This document shows positions 15,962-24,313 of a stretch of 64,000 nt of DNA, one piece after another. Made by a program: the position numbers and the translations under genes. The DNA is from an uncultured Lachnospiraceae bacterium (lineage in GTDB: Bacteria > Bacillota > Clostridia > Lachnospirales > Lachnospiraceae): NCBI GenBank assembly GCA_910587955.1, contig CAJUNN010000003.1, positions 72,587 through 136,586 on the forward strand, written 5' to 3'. Under the pieces are notes generated by a model. It worked only from the letters and a program-made list of their open reading frames with translations. It ran no database searches and was not told where the DNA came from. Position 1 is the stretch's first letter. The number at the start of each line of letters is the position of its first letter.

Positions 15962-16001
15962 ACCTATCCTCCTAAAACTGCATTTCTCTTAACCTGTATA
16001 T

Positions 16002-16030
16002 AAGATACCACAGTTTCCATCTCTTGACAA
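16002..16030 (-). promoter_or_regulatory. promoter of the GGDEF-PilZ-lipase unit
   Basis: On the minus strand TTGTCA (16025-16030), 17 bases, TATCTT (16002-16007), about 40 bases before the ATG at 15961. Confidence 0.6.
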
Positions 16031-16045
16031 GAGCACACCCGCCTT

Positions 16046-17554
16046 TTACATTCTCTCCTTCAAGCGCTCTGCCACCGACGGAAAACGCTGCAAATCCGTA
16101 TGAGGAATGGCCCTGGCTGCTGTCATCCGGTGGATAAAATCTTCCACGGCCCCAAATTGCACATATTCCATCCGTTCCAGAATTTCCGCGGCCTTCTCCC
16201 GGTTGGAACGGTCAAGCAGCATTTTCCTGGCTCCTGCAAGGGAGGTATTTCCCGGGGAAATGATTTTTTCCCGTTCGATATCCGGGTACATGCCGATGGT
16301 AACGCCGGCCTCCTTGTCAATGTGGGTTCCAAAAGCCCCTGCTACGTAAAAGCGCCCTACATCCTCCATGGAAAGCCCAATCAGGCCCATCATATATTCC
16401 ACCATGGTCATGGCTGCGGCTTTCGTTTTCACAAATTCATCAATATCGCTCTGATAAAAATACAGGCCGGGCGCATACTCCACCGCCGGTCCCTCCGGCG
16501 TCTTCAAAGCCGGGAGCGCTTCCTCCCCAATCCGTCCCCGGATATCAATCCAGCCGTTCAAAAACAGCTCCGAGATCAAATCTACAATCCCGGATCCACA
16601 GATTCCCTCTGCTCTGCCCTCTCCAATCACATGCACCCGGAGACATCCTCCCTCGGTAAACACCCGGTCCACGGCTCCCCGGGAAGCCCGCATTCCCGTG
16701 CGTACCACGCCTCCCTCCAGGGCGGGACCGGCAGCTCCAGCTCCCGCCAGCAGGAAATCCTTGTTTCCCACAACCAGTTCTCCGTTGGTTCCCACATCCA
16801 GAAAAACGCAGATCTCCTCCCGCTGGGGAATCCCCGTAGCAATCATGCCGCTGACAATGTCCCCGCCCAGATAGTTTGCAAGAGCCGGATAACAATAGAC
16901 AACCCCAGCAAAAGGAAGCCCCAGCTCTTCCCCCCGGCACACATCCGGGGCCAAAGTCTCCACTGCATAAGGAGCCTGGAACACACCGAAAGCGTCCAGT
17001 CCCAAAAGGAAATGAATCATGGTCGTGTTTCCCGACACTGTCATAGCCGCGCAGGAAAAGGCATCTGCTCCTGTCTTTTCACTCAGACGAGCCATTAGTT
17101 CCCCAAACCCTTCCGCCACGGCCTTTTGAAGCACGCGCCTGTGTTCCGGCTCATCTTTCGTATAAAAAATCCGTGTAAGAATATCTTCCCCAAAGGCAAT
17201 CTGCGGATTGAACATATTTTCCCTGCCCCGGACCTCTCCGGTATTCATATCCACCAGTTCCATCAGTATGGTGGTGCTGCCCAAATCCACGCAAAGGCCG
17301 AAATGTTCCCTGACGGTATCTCCGGCCTCCAGGCGCAGAAGCTCCCAGCCTCTTCCGTCAAATACCATGACCGCCGTAGCCGCCCAGCCGCTCTTCTTTA
17401 GAATCTCCCTTGCCTCTCCCAGAACCGCCGGGCGGATCCGGACCGCCTCTTTCTCACCAAGCCCCCGCAGAATCCGCTCCTGCAGGGGAACCGCGTCCTC
17501 CGGTGCAGGAGGGTTCAGTTTTAAAAATACCTTTTTACTCCATCCCTCTGTCAT
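16046..17554 (-). CDS. ASKHA-domain protein, corrinoid activation (RACE/DUF4445-like), lacking the ferredoxin domain
   Basis: 502 residues. From about residue 85 the sequence has actin-like ATPase features: FGLCVDLGSTTILMEL (phosphate 1), VFLDVGTNGELVVG (phosphate 2) and GAFGTHID near the end, as in the DUF4445/RamA family that uses ATP to reactivate corrinoid proteins. Usual members begin with a plant-type [2Fe-2S] ferredoxin domain with four cysteines; the N-terminal 80 residues here contain no cysteine. It therefore cannot hold that cluster and must use another reductant or do another job. Single gene between ilvC and the GGDEF unit. Confidence 0.8.
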   Translation of the reverse strand: MTEGWSKKVFLKLNPPAPEDAVPLQERILRGLGEKEAVRIRPAVLGEAREILKKSGWAATAVMVFDGRGWELLRLEAGDTVREHFGLCVDLGSTTILMELVDMNTGEVRGRENMFNPQIAFGEDILTRIFYTKDEPEHRRVLQKAVAEGFGELMARLSEKTGADAFSCAAMTVSGNTTMIHFLLGLDAFGVFQAPYAVETLAPDVCRGEELGLPFAGVVYCYPALANYLGGDIVSGMIATGIPQREEICVFLDVGTNGELVVGNKDFLLAGAGAAGPALEGGVVRTGMRASRGAVDRVFTEGGCLRVHVIGEGRAEGICGSGIVDLISELFLNGWIDIRGRIGEEALPALKTPEGPAVEYAPGLYFYQSDIDEFVKTKAAAMTMVEYMMGLIGLSMEDVGRFYVAGAFGTHIDKEAGVTIGMYPDIEREKIISPGNTSLAGARKMLLDRSNREKAAEILERMEYVQFGAVEDFIHRMTAARAIPHTDLQRFPSVAERLKERM

Positions 17555-17571
17555 ACGCCTTCTCCCATCAC

Positions 17572-17611
17572 AAAAGGAGGCATCTCAAAAGCTTTCTTTT
17601 GAAATACCCCC
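17572..17611 (-). terminator. terminator of ilvN-ilvC
   Basis: GGAGGCATCTCAAAAG (17576-17591) pairs imperfectly with CTTTTGAAATACCCCC (17596-17611); on the minus strand it is followed by TTTT. It lies 24 bases after the ilvC stop. Confidence 0.75.
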
Positions 17612-17634
17612 TTATTTTCTTTATTCATTCCCGT

Positions 17635-18651
17635 TTAGTTATCCAGCAGCTTATCCTCGCCGTTCCAGCTGTACAACTTGCGGATCTCCTTGCCGATCTG
17701 CTCGGAGGGATGCTCCGCTGCCAGCTTCCGCATAGCCTTAAAGTGAGCCTGTCCGCCTGCTGAGGACATATCCAGCAGGAACTCCTTGGCAAAGGAGCCG
17801 TCCTGGATATCCTTCAGGATCTTCTTCATGGTCTTCTTGGTCTCCTCCGTAATCAGCTTGGGACCGGTCACATAATCCCCGTACTCAGCCGTGTTGGAGA
17901 TGGAATAACGCATCCCCTCGAAACCAGACTGGTAAATCAGATCTACAATCAGCTTCATCTCATGAATACACTCAAAATATGCGTTTCTGGGATCGTAGCC
18001 CGCCTCGGTGAGGGTTTCATAGCCTGCCTGCATCAGAGCGCATACACCGCCGCAGAGAACAGCCTGCTCTCCGAAAAGATCCGTCTCGGTCTCTGTACGG
18101 AAGGTAGTCTCCAAAACGCCTGCCCTTGCGCCGCCGATAGCCAGGGCATAAGCCAGGGCTTTCTCTAAGGCCTTTCCCGTAGCATCCTGGTGTACAGCCA
18201 CCAGACAGGGAACGCCCTTGCCCGCCTGGTATTCACTGCGGACCGTATGTCCCGGCCCTTTGGGAGCAATCATGGTAACATCCACATTCTTCGGCGGAAC
18301 AATCTGGCTGAAATGAATGTTAAAGCCGTGGGCAAACATAAGCATATTGCCCTCCTCCAGGTTCGGCTCAATATCTTTCTTGTACATGGAAGCCTGCAGT
18401 TCATCGTTGATAAGAATCATGATAATGTCTGCCTTCTTAGCCGCCTCCGCCGCTGTATACACTTCAAATCCCTGAGCTTCTGCCCTGGCCCAGGACTTGC
18501 TTCCCTCATAAAGCCCGATGATCACATTGCAGCCGGACTCCTTGGCGTTGAGCGCATGGGCATGGCCCTGGCTGCCGTAACCGATGACCGCAATGGTCTT
18601 GCCCTCCAGAAGAGAGAGATTACAGTCTTCCTGATAATAAATTTTTGCCAT
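17635..18651 (-). CDS. ilvC: ketol-acid reductoisomerase (NADP+)
   Basis: 338 residues, the class I length. It converts acetolactate or acetohydroxybutyrate to the dihydroxy acid in valine/isoleucine synthesis. The N-terminal Rossmann motif IAVIGYGSQGHAHALN and the metal-binding region (GLFGEQAVLCGG-like segment DLFGEQAVLCGG, then ECIHEMKLIVDLIYQ) are clear. Start at ATG with GGAGGAAG seven bases upstream. It follows ilvN by 94 bases and ends at a terminator. No ilvB large subunit is in the window. Confidence 0.97.
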   Translation of the reverse strand: MAKIYYQEDCNLSLLEGKTIAVIGYGSQGHAHALNAKESGCNVIIGLYEGSKSWARAEAQGFEVYTAAEAAKKADIIMILINDELQASMYKKDIEPNLEEGNMLMFAHGFNIHFSQIVPPKNVDVTMIAPKGPGHTVRSEYQAGKGVPCLVAVHQDATGKALEKALAYALAIGGARAGVLETTFRTETETDLFGEQAVLCGGVCALMQAGYETLTEAGYDPRNAYFECIHEMKLIVDLIYQSGFEGMRYSISNTAEYGDYVTGPKLITEETKKTMKKILKDIQDGSFAKEFLLDMSSAGGQAHFKAMRKLAAEHPSEQIGKEIRKLYSWNGEDKLLDN

Positions 18652-18745
18652 TTTTTCCTTCCTCCATTCCGTTTTTATAGCTGTGAGCAGGAGGGAAACG
18701 CATTTGGCAGCGCCTTTCCTTCCTGCGGACTATACGCTTCTTAAG

Positions 18746-19300
18746 TTACTCCTCATCCTCGTCGTCTTCACAGGAATCGTAGTCCACAAGCTCTCCGTCT
18801 TCGTTGTAGAGCTTCACATCAAAAGTTCCCCTTGAAAGGCCCGTGATACCGGTTCTGGCAAGCTCCAGAATCTCATAATCACTCAAAAGATCAATAAACG
18901 CTTCCGTCTTGGACTGGTTGCCCGTCAGCTCAATCAGCATAGATTCCCTGGACACGTCCACGATCTTGGCACGGAAAATATTAGCCACGGAAATAATAGA
19001 CTGGCGGTTCTCCTCATTCACCTTCAGCTTAATCATGATCAGCTCCCGGCAGATGGAGGTCTCCGGCTCCAGGCGTTTGATATCCACCACGTCCACCAGC
19101 TTATTCAGCTGCTTCTCAATCTGCTCCAGAATAATCCGGTCCCCCTTAGCTACCACCGTAGCCCGGGAAAAACGGGGATCTGCTGTCACACCCACCGTCA
19201 GGCTGTCAATGTTATAGCCTCTGCGGCTGAACAAACCTGCAATGCGGCTCAGCACGCCGGAAGTATTATCTACCAAAATCGAAAAAACTACTCTTCTCAT
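18746..19300 (-). CDS. ilvN: acetolactate synthase small (regulatory) subunit
   Basis: 184 residues. The N-terminal ACT domain (VVFSILVDNTSGVLSRIAG then FSRRGYNIDSLTVG) binds valine for feedback inhibition of the catalytic subunit. The second half (about 80-160) is the C-terminal regulatory domain, and the protein ends with an unusually acidic tail (DSCEDDEDEE). Own promoter about 40 bases upstream; followed by ilvC. The catalytic partner IlvB must be encoded elsewhere. Confidence 0.95.
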   Translation of the reverse strand: MRRVVFSILVDNTSGVLSRIAGLFSRRGYNIDSLTVGVTADPRFSRATVVAKGDRIILEQIEKQLNKLVDVVDIKRLEPETSICRELIMIKLKVNEENRQSIISVANIFRAKIVDVSRESMLIELTGNQSKTEAFIDLLSDYEILELARTGITGLSRGTFDVKLYNEDGELVDYDSCEDDEDEE

Positions 19301-19340
19301 GTCTTTTCACCCTTCTTTGTCTTTACTACCCGTTCTCCTG

Positions 19341-19369
19341 ATTTTAGCAAGTTCTTCCGGCCTTGTCAA
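19341..19369 (-). promoter_or_regulatory. promoter of ilvN-ilvC
   Basis: On the minus strand TTGACA (19364-19369), 17 bases, TAAAAT (19341-19346). The leader is only about 35 bases, so a T-box or attenuator is excluded. Confidence 0.8.
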
Positions 19370-19374
19370 TCAGA

Positions 19375-20169
19375 TCAGGCAAGTATCATCCGGTCGTTGG
19401 CAAACTCCCCGCCGCTGGCCTGTTCGAACTTAGCCAGCAGATCCGCTACCTTCAGCTTCTTCTTCTCCTCCCCGGACACATCGTAAATGATATTTCCCTC
19501 ATACATCATAATCAGACGGTTTCCGTGGACAATGGCATCCTTCATATTATGAGTAATCATCAGAGTGGTCAGATGATCCCGGCCTACAATACGCTCCGTA
19601 GCGTCCAGGACTTTGGAAGCCGTCTTGGGATCCAGCGCGGCCGTATGTTCATCCAGCAAAAGCAGCTTAGGTTTCTTCAAGGTAGCCATCAGCAGCGTCA
19701 GCGCCTGGCGCTGTCCTCCGGACAAAAGCCCCACCTTGCTGGTCATCCGCTCCTCCAGACCCAGATCCAGGACTTTTAACTTTTCCCGGTACATCTCCCG
19801 CTCTTTCTGGGTAATCCCGGCTTTCAGGAAACGAAATGACCCACGCCTGGCCGCCAGGGCCAGATTTTCCTCAATCTGCATATTGGCCGCCGTCCCTGTC
19901 ATAGGATCCTGGAATACACGGCCCAGGTAAAGCGCCCGCTTATGCTCCGGCAGCCTTGTCACATCCACATAATCAATAAAAATTTTTCCCTCGTCTACCG
20001 GCCACACGCCCGCCACCGCATTGAGCATGGTAGATTTACCGGCCCCGTTTCCTCCGATGACCGTCACAAAATCTCCCTCATTTAAGGTGAGAGACAAGCC
20101 CTTCAGGGCAGTCTTTTCATTCACCGTGCCTACGTTAAAGGTTTTCCAGATATGTTCAATCTTAAGCAT
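19375..20169 (-). CDS. ABC transporter ATP-binding protein (tryptophan/tyrosine-type importer)
   Basis: 264 residues from the ATG at 20169, which has GGAGG eight bases upstream (a GTG nine bases earlier lies within that site). Walker A VIGGNGAGKST, Q-loop FQDP, signature LSGGQRQALTL and Walker B KLLLLDEHTAALD are all present. The sequence belongs with the COG1101-type ATPases that pair with COG4120 permeases and COG2984 binding proteins, some of which import tryptophan or tyrosine. It overlaps the permease gene by eight bases. Substrate inferred only from family. Confidence 0.88.
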   Translation of the reverse strand: MLKIEHIWKTFNVGTVNEKTALKGLSLTLNEGDFVTVIGGNGAGKSTMLNAVAGVWPVDEGKIFIDYVDVTRLPEHKRALYLGRVFQDPMTGTAANMQIEENLALAARRGSFRFLKAGITQKEREMYREKLKVLDLGLEERMTSKVGLLSGGQRQALTLLMATLKKPKLLLLDEHTAALDPKTASKVLDATERIVGRDHLTTLMITHNMKDAIVHGNRLIMMYEGNIIYDVSGEEKKKLKVADLLAKFEQASGGEFANDRMILA

Positions 20170-21097
20170 GGGACGCACCTCCCCTTTTCACAGGCCTGGC
20201 AAAATATTTCCCTTTCAAGTAGGGAATCGCCAGGAATACCGCCACTACAATGGCTGAGAGCAGTTTCAAGTCGTTGGAGTTCAGACCCAGCCAGAGAACC
20301 ACCTGGAGAACCAGGTAGTAGATAATGGCCCCGAAAGCTACCGAGAGAAGCTTAAAGGCGAAGTTTCCCCTGATTTTTCCGAACACCACCTGGCCGATAA
20401 TCACGGCAGCCAGTCCAATCACAATGGCTCCCCGGCCCGCGTTGATGTCCGCAAACCCCTGGTACTGGGTATAGAGCCCGCTTGCCAGAGCCACAATGCC
20501 GTTGGAAAGCATAAGCCCCAGAATCTTATTTACATCCGTATTGATTCCCTGGGCCCGGGACATATTGGCATTGCACCCTGTAGCCCGGATGGAACAGCCA
20601 AGCTCCGTCCCGAAAAACCAGTAAAGAACGGCAATGATGCTAATCACAAAGAGAGCTGTGACAAAAATGGTATTTTTATAGAAGGGAACTCCTTTCACCC
20701 AGCGCAGGGAGACCAAAAGATCGTATTTATCTACACTGATGGCCTGGTTCGCCTTCCCCCCCAGAATCCGCAGATTGATGGAATAAAGTCCCAGCTGGGT
20801 TAAAATCCCTGATAAAATGGCCGGAATTCCCATTACTGTATGTAAGAGCCCCGTCACCAGTCCGGCCAGCATTCCGGCACCAAAAGCCGCCAGCAGGGAG
20901 AGCCCCACCGGATATCCATTCAACATCATCATAATACAAACCGCTCCGCCGGTCGCCATGGTTCCGTCCACCGTCAGGTCCGCCAAATCCAGAACCTTGT
21001 AGGTAATGTAAACACCGATAGCCATAATTCCCCAGATCAATCCCTGGGCACAGGCTCCGGGCAGAGCATTGAAAAGCTTTACTATTTCCACAACCAT
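20162..21097 (-). CDS. ABC transporter permease (tryptophan/tyrosine-type importer)
   Basis: About 311 residues with eight or more membrane segments; the N-terminal LPGACAQGLIWGIMAIGVYITYKVLDLADLTVDG (in two parts) is the hallmark of COG4120 permeases, relatives of the branched-chain amino acid LivH fold. Start choice is uncertain: AGGAGG lies only one base before the ATG at 21097 but seven bases before an in-frame GTG at 21091, which is the better-spaced start and would give 309 residues. Between the binding-protein gene and this gene is a strong hairpin terminator followed by a new -10 box. Confidence 0.88.
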   Translation of the reverse strand: MVVEIVKLFNALPGACAQGLIWGIMAIGVYITYKVLDLADLTVDGTMATGGAVCIMMMLNGYPVGLSLLAAFGAGMLAGLVTGLLHTVMGIPAILSGILTQLGLYSINLRILGGKANQAISVDKYDLLVSLRWVKGVPFYKNTIFVTALFVISIIAVLYWFFGTELGCSIRATGCNANMSRAQGINTDVNKILGLMLSNGIVALASGLYTQYQGFADINAGRGAIVIGLAAVIIGQVVFGKIRGNFAFKLLSVAFGAIIYYLVLQVVLWLGLNSNDLKLLSAIVVAVFLAIPYLKGKYFARPVKRGGASHA

Positions 21098-21198
21098 TCC
21101 TCCTATTACAGTTCTTAAGATTTCTTTCCGGCCCCATGAACATGTATCCGGAAATCTGCTCTTTTCCAGTTCAGCCAAAACTGCACACAACTTTCAAT

Positions 21199-21248
21199 AT
21201 TATAACAAAAAGCGGCCCAAAAGGAAAGTCCTTTTTTTGCCGCTTTTT
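21199..21248 (-). terminator. intra-operon terminator followed by an extended -10 promoter
   Basis: On the minus strand AAAAAGCGGC (21248-21239) and GCCGCTTTTT (21216-21207) form a perfect ten-base stem with a second inner stem (AGGA/TCCT). The T-run is followed directly by TGTTATAAT (21207-21199), an extended -10 box. It should limit read-through from the binding-protein gene while letting permease and ATPase start from their own promoter. Confidence 0.75.
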
Positions 21249-21274
21249 GACTGCCTTACATAGAAAACTCCCGG

Positions 21275-22318
21275 TTACTCTGCAGGTGCCTCGATTGCCA
21301 CATAGTCGGACGGGATCTCAATGCTGAGCGCTTCGCATATCTCCGCATTGTACTTCTTGGTGAACTGGGGCGCATACTCGATGGGCATCTCAGAAATATC
21401 AGCCTCACCTTTCAGGATCTTCGCCGCCATCTTTCCGGTAGCAACACCCAGATCGTAGTAGCTGATGGACAGGGTGGCAACGCCGCAGCCGGCACAGATG
21501 CCTTCCTCTCCTGCAATCACGGGAATACCGGCCGGAACGCAGATATTCTTGATAACCTCCGCATTGTTGGCTGCTGTATTATCCGTGGGCACATAGAGAA
21601 CATCGCTCTCATCCGCCGCTTTCTGTGCGACGGAAGAAATATCATTGGAATCCGCGAAAGAATACTGGGTACAGGTATATCCCATCTCCTCCAGGAAGCT
21701 CTGGACCGTATCCACCTGATACTGGGAATTTGCCTCTGCCGAGCAATAGATGAGGCCTACATTTTTCGCATCCGGAAACAGATCCTTAATCATCTGGGCC
21801 TGCTGATCCAGAGGAGCCAGATCAGAGGTACCGGAAATATTTCCGCCTACCGTTCCGTTAAAGTCCGCAATTTCCAGGGCCACGCCGTACTCGGTTACAG
21901 AAGTCCCCAGAACGGGAATGGTATCTGTGGCTGCCTGCGCCGCCTGCAGGGCAGGGGTGGCATTGGCCAGAATCAAATCTACACCGTCGGATACAAACTG
22001 ATTGATAATGGTTGCGCAGGTGGGCGTATCACCGGATGCGTTCTGGAGATCAAACTCCACCTGATCTCCCAGCTCCTCTTTCAGAGCGTCCATAAAGCCC
22101 TCTGTAGCCGCGTCCAGCGCCACATGGGGTGCCAGCTGGCAGATTCCTACGGTGTAAACGCTTCCCTCTGAAGAAGCAGGCTCCTCTGCATCTTCCTGGG
22201 GAACTACTTCCTGTGTCTCAGCCGGCGCCGGGGCCGGTGCTTCTTCCTGTTTGCCGCCGCAGGCTGCCAGAGATGCAGTCACAGCCAGCGCCAGGCTCAG
22301 TGCCAATAACTTTTTCAT
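21275..22318 (-). CDS. ABC transporter substrate-binding lipoprotein (tryptophan/tyrosine-type)
   Basis: 347 residues from the ATG at 22318 (AAGGAGG nine bases upstream); earlier in-frame starts lie in the promoter leader. Signal peptide MKKLLALSLALAVTASLAAC with lipobox LAAC (Cys20) means it is a lipoprotein. An Ala/Pro/Glu-rich linker leads into a COG2984 domain (TVGICQLAPHVALDAATEGF and ILANATPALQAAQAATD). First gene of the importer, likely made in excess because of the terminator behind it. Confidence 0.92.
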   Translation of the reverse strand: MKKLLALSLALAVTASLAACGGKQEEAPAPAPAETQEVVPQEDAEEPASSEGSVYTVGICQLAPHVALDAATEGFMDALKEELGDQVEFDLQNASGDTPTCATIINQFVSDGVDLILANATPALQAAQAATDTIPVLGTSVTEYGVALEIADFNGTVGGNISGTSDLAPLDQQAQMIKDLFPDAKNVGLIYCSAEANSQYQVDTVQSFLEEMGYTCTQYSFADSNDISSVAQKAADESDVLYVPTDNTAANNAEVIKNICVPAGIPVIAGEEGICAGCGVATLSISYYDLGVATGKMAAKILKGEADISEMPIEYAPQFTKKYNAEICEALSIEIPSDYVAIEAPAE

Positions 22319-22403
22319 ACTTATCTTCCTCCTTACAATTTGGATGCGTTTCACTTTTCCGCCACAACACTGTAACGCATTAAAGCATTGCATCACCTTA
22401 CAA

Positions 22404-22432
22404 ATTGTATATCATTCGGAAGCGTTTGTCAA
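22404..22432 (-). promoter_or_regulatory. promoter of the ABC importer operon
   Basis: On the minus strand TTGACA (22427-22432), 17 bases, TACAAT (22404-22409). The -35 overlaps the stop codon of the upstream unknown gene; the leader is about 80 bases. Confidence 0.8.
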
Positions 22433-22953
22433 TCCGTCAACAAAATTTTTATTTCGTTCTTGTCCCCGTCTCCCACCGTCCAGAAAGAAGCAGTCAAAGT
22501 GTCCACTCCGTCCTTTACCTCCACATAAACAATGACACGGACTTGGGATTTTCCCGGAAGAAAGGGCCGGGCTGCATTTGCAAAGAGCGCTTGGTAGCTG
22601 GGATCGTGATACATGATAGCTCCCCGGTCATCCCAGTTTTCCCCGTCCAGATGGATTCTTCCGGCAGGAGTTCCGTAAAAAGCGGAACAGCCCTGGTTTT
22701 CCACCCGGAAAACCATCCTGTAAATTCCGTAACCGGGTTCCGCCGTGTTCTCGCTCCCCCACTCAGTCACAGCCCTTTCCCCTATGTACCTGCTCTCCTC
22801 AAACTCCATGCGCAGGCAGTCACTGGATGAATAATAAGTGGCCTCCGACTTGGCATAGGCCGCATAGGACAGAACTCCTATCAAATACAGGCCGGAAAAT
22901 ACCAGAAAAAAGATCCCGATTACTATTTTCGCTGTCTTCATAGTTTTATTCAT
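22429..22953 (-). CDS. unknown membrane-anchored protein, module B (copy 1)
   Basis: 174 residues: one N-terminal membrane segment (about 9-32) and an extracytoplasmic domain. It is a clear paralogue of the 171-residue protein at 23798-24313: both have PGYG, a FRVENxG strand, a W-containing middle and a (P/F)LPG...V.(I/V)YV(E/Q)V strand. The fold looks like a beta-sandwich of the DUF4352 kind, but no function is known to me. Overlaps the preceding gene by eight bases, so the pair is translationally linked. Confidence 0.7.
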   Translation of the reverse strand: MNKTMKTAKIVIGIFFLVFSGLYLIGVLSYAAYAKSEATYYSSSDCLRMEFEESRYIGERAVTEWGSENTAEPGYGIYRMVFRVENQGCSAFYGTPAGRIHLDGENWDDRGAIMYHDPSYQALFANAARPFLPGKSQVRVIVYVEVKDGVDTLTASFWTVGDGDKNEIKILLTD

Positions 22954-23785
22954 CGGTCCCCTCCTCCTCTAAACGAAGCGGCACGGAGTGTATGGTTTCA
23001 AGAAAGGCAAGATCTTTATCTACCCGGTCCTCCAGACACAGGGCGAACTCCCGGGCGTCCTCATCCACCAGAAAGGCCAGCCACCCCTCGGCCCGGCTGT
23101 CCTTGCACAGGGCATAGGAATCAAAAACCGGGGTCCCGTAAGTCTCTGCGTAATCTTCAAATTCATAACCGGAGATCTGCTCATAGAAGAAATCCCCGCA
23201 GCGGATATAGACGCCGGACAGCTTATTTCCGTCCTTCCACTCTCCGTCGCTCTCCCCCTCTATTTTCACTGCCACCAGCTTTTTATCCGGGGGAAGAAAT
23301 GGAAGATCCGCCTCATGGGCCAGGGTCCGGGCCTCTGTTACAGCCAGGGTTATGTCCTGGAATTGAAAGCGTTCCTCCGGATCATGTTCCTCCCGGCTTA
23401 CCTCCGACTCCAGGATCGCCTGCCTAAACTCCTCTTTCTGTCTTTCCCCATATGCAATGGAAAAAAACGTACCGGCAATCAGAACCAGGACAAAGATCAC
23501 GATAGAAAGCGCCAGGAATACATTTCCGCTCTTCTCTTTGCGCTCCCGGATCTTAACAGATCCCGGATCCGCTCCGAAGCCCGGCTGGAAAGGACCTTGT
23601 GCAGGCAGCTCTTCCTTGTGCCGGTATCCTCCGTCGTACTGGTCGTGATACTGCTGATGCTGCTCCTGAGGTGTGGCCTTGCTGTGAAAGGCACCGCATT
23701 TGGGGCAGATTCCATAATACCTTTCTTCGTCAAAATTTTTACCGCAATGTAAACAACGCATCTGATTTTTACTCCTGTCTTGCAA
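22946..23785 (-). CDS. unknown zinc-ribbon membrane protein, module A (copy 1)
   Basis: 279 residues. Cytoplasmic zinc ribbon (Cys11, Cys14, Cys27, Cys30), a Gln/His/Tyr-rich linker, one membrane segment (about 88-111) and an extracytoplasmic domain (about 135-279). The outer domain is paralogous to that of the protein at 24310-25020: KLVAVKI.GE, YI.CG..(F/Y)YxQ, E.YGTP/E.FGTP, F.VDE, F.LCLE.R, H.VP.RLE. Function unknown. Order A-B is repeated in the neighbouring copy. Confidence 0.7.
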   Translation of the reverse strand: MQDRSKNQMRCLHCGKNFDEERYYGICPKCGAFHSKATPQEQHQQYHDQYDGGYRHKEELPAQGPFQPGFGADPGSVKIRERKEKSGNVFLALSIVIFVLVLIAGTFFSIAYGERQKEEFRQAILESEVSREEHDPEERFQFQDITLAVTEARTLAHEADLPFLPPDKKLVAVKIEGESDGEWKDGNKLSGVYIRCGDFFYEQISGYEFEDYAETYGTPVFDSYALCKDSRAEGWLAFLVDEDAREFALCLEDRVDKDLAFLETIHSVPLRLEEEGTDE

Positions 23786-23797
23786 CTCCTTGGACTT

Positions 23798-24313
23798 TTA
23801 CTTTCTGTCCAGCGAAATCTCCAGTTCCACTGCTTCTTCCCATACAGCCGGGCGGTACTCCGCCAGGATTTCTTTCTCACTGCCCAAAACCTGTACGTAA
23901 ATCTGCACTTCCACGCCTGTCTCTCCGGGAAGATACGGGGCCGCCAGTCCGTAAAAGCTCTCCTCGTCCTCCAAATCCTTTCCCGCATAAGTCCAGGAGC
24001 GCACCTGGGTTCCCGGAAAGGAAACGGCGGACTCCGGAATTTCACGGTACGCCTGGCTCCCCTTATTTTCCACCCGGAACTTAAGACAGTACCAGCCGTA
24101 TCCCGGGACTGCCTCAAGCTCTGCACCCCAGTCTGTCTCTCCAAACCCGCCCATGTGTTCGCTTCCCAAGTATTCCACCTGCAGATATCTGCTGGCAGAG
24201 CGGCTGGCAAACCAGTCCTCTTCAGACGCGGTTTTAAAAAGATATGCCAGGTACATGACTGTAAAAAATGCAAAATTCAGGATCAGAAGCCTTTTCATCC
24301 GATTCCCCATCAT
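23798..24313 (-). CDS. unknown membrane-anchored protein, module B (copy 2)
   Basis: 171 residues from the ATG at 24313 (GGAGG seven bases upstream; ATGA overlap with the preceding gene). One N-terminal membrane segment (about 6-23), then an extracytoplasmic beta-rich domain homologous to the protein at 22429-22953, including PGYGWYCLKFRVENKG and YLPGETGVEVQIYVQV. No enzyme motif or conserved cysteine is visible. Function unknown. Confidence 0.7.
   Translation of the reverse strand: MMGNRMKRLLILNFAFFTVMYLAYLFKTASEEDWFASRSASRYLQVEYLGSEHMGGFGETDWGAELEAVPGYGWYCLKFRVENKGSQAYREIPESAVSFPGTQVRSWTYAGKDLEDEESFYGLAAPYLPGETGVEVQIYVQVLGSEKEILAEYRPAVWEEAVELEISLDRK

Noticed and set aside
19301..19374. T-box or leader attenuator before ilvN
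   Set aside because: The promoter lies about 40 bases from the start codon, so no leader long enough exists.
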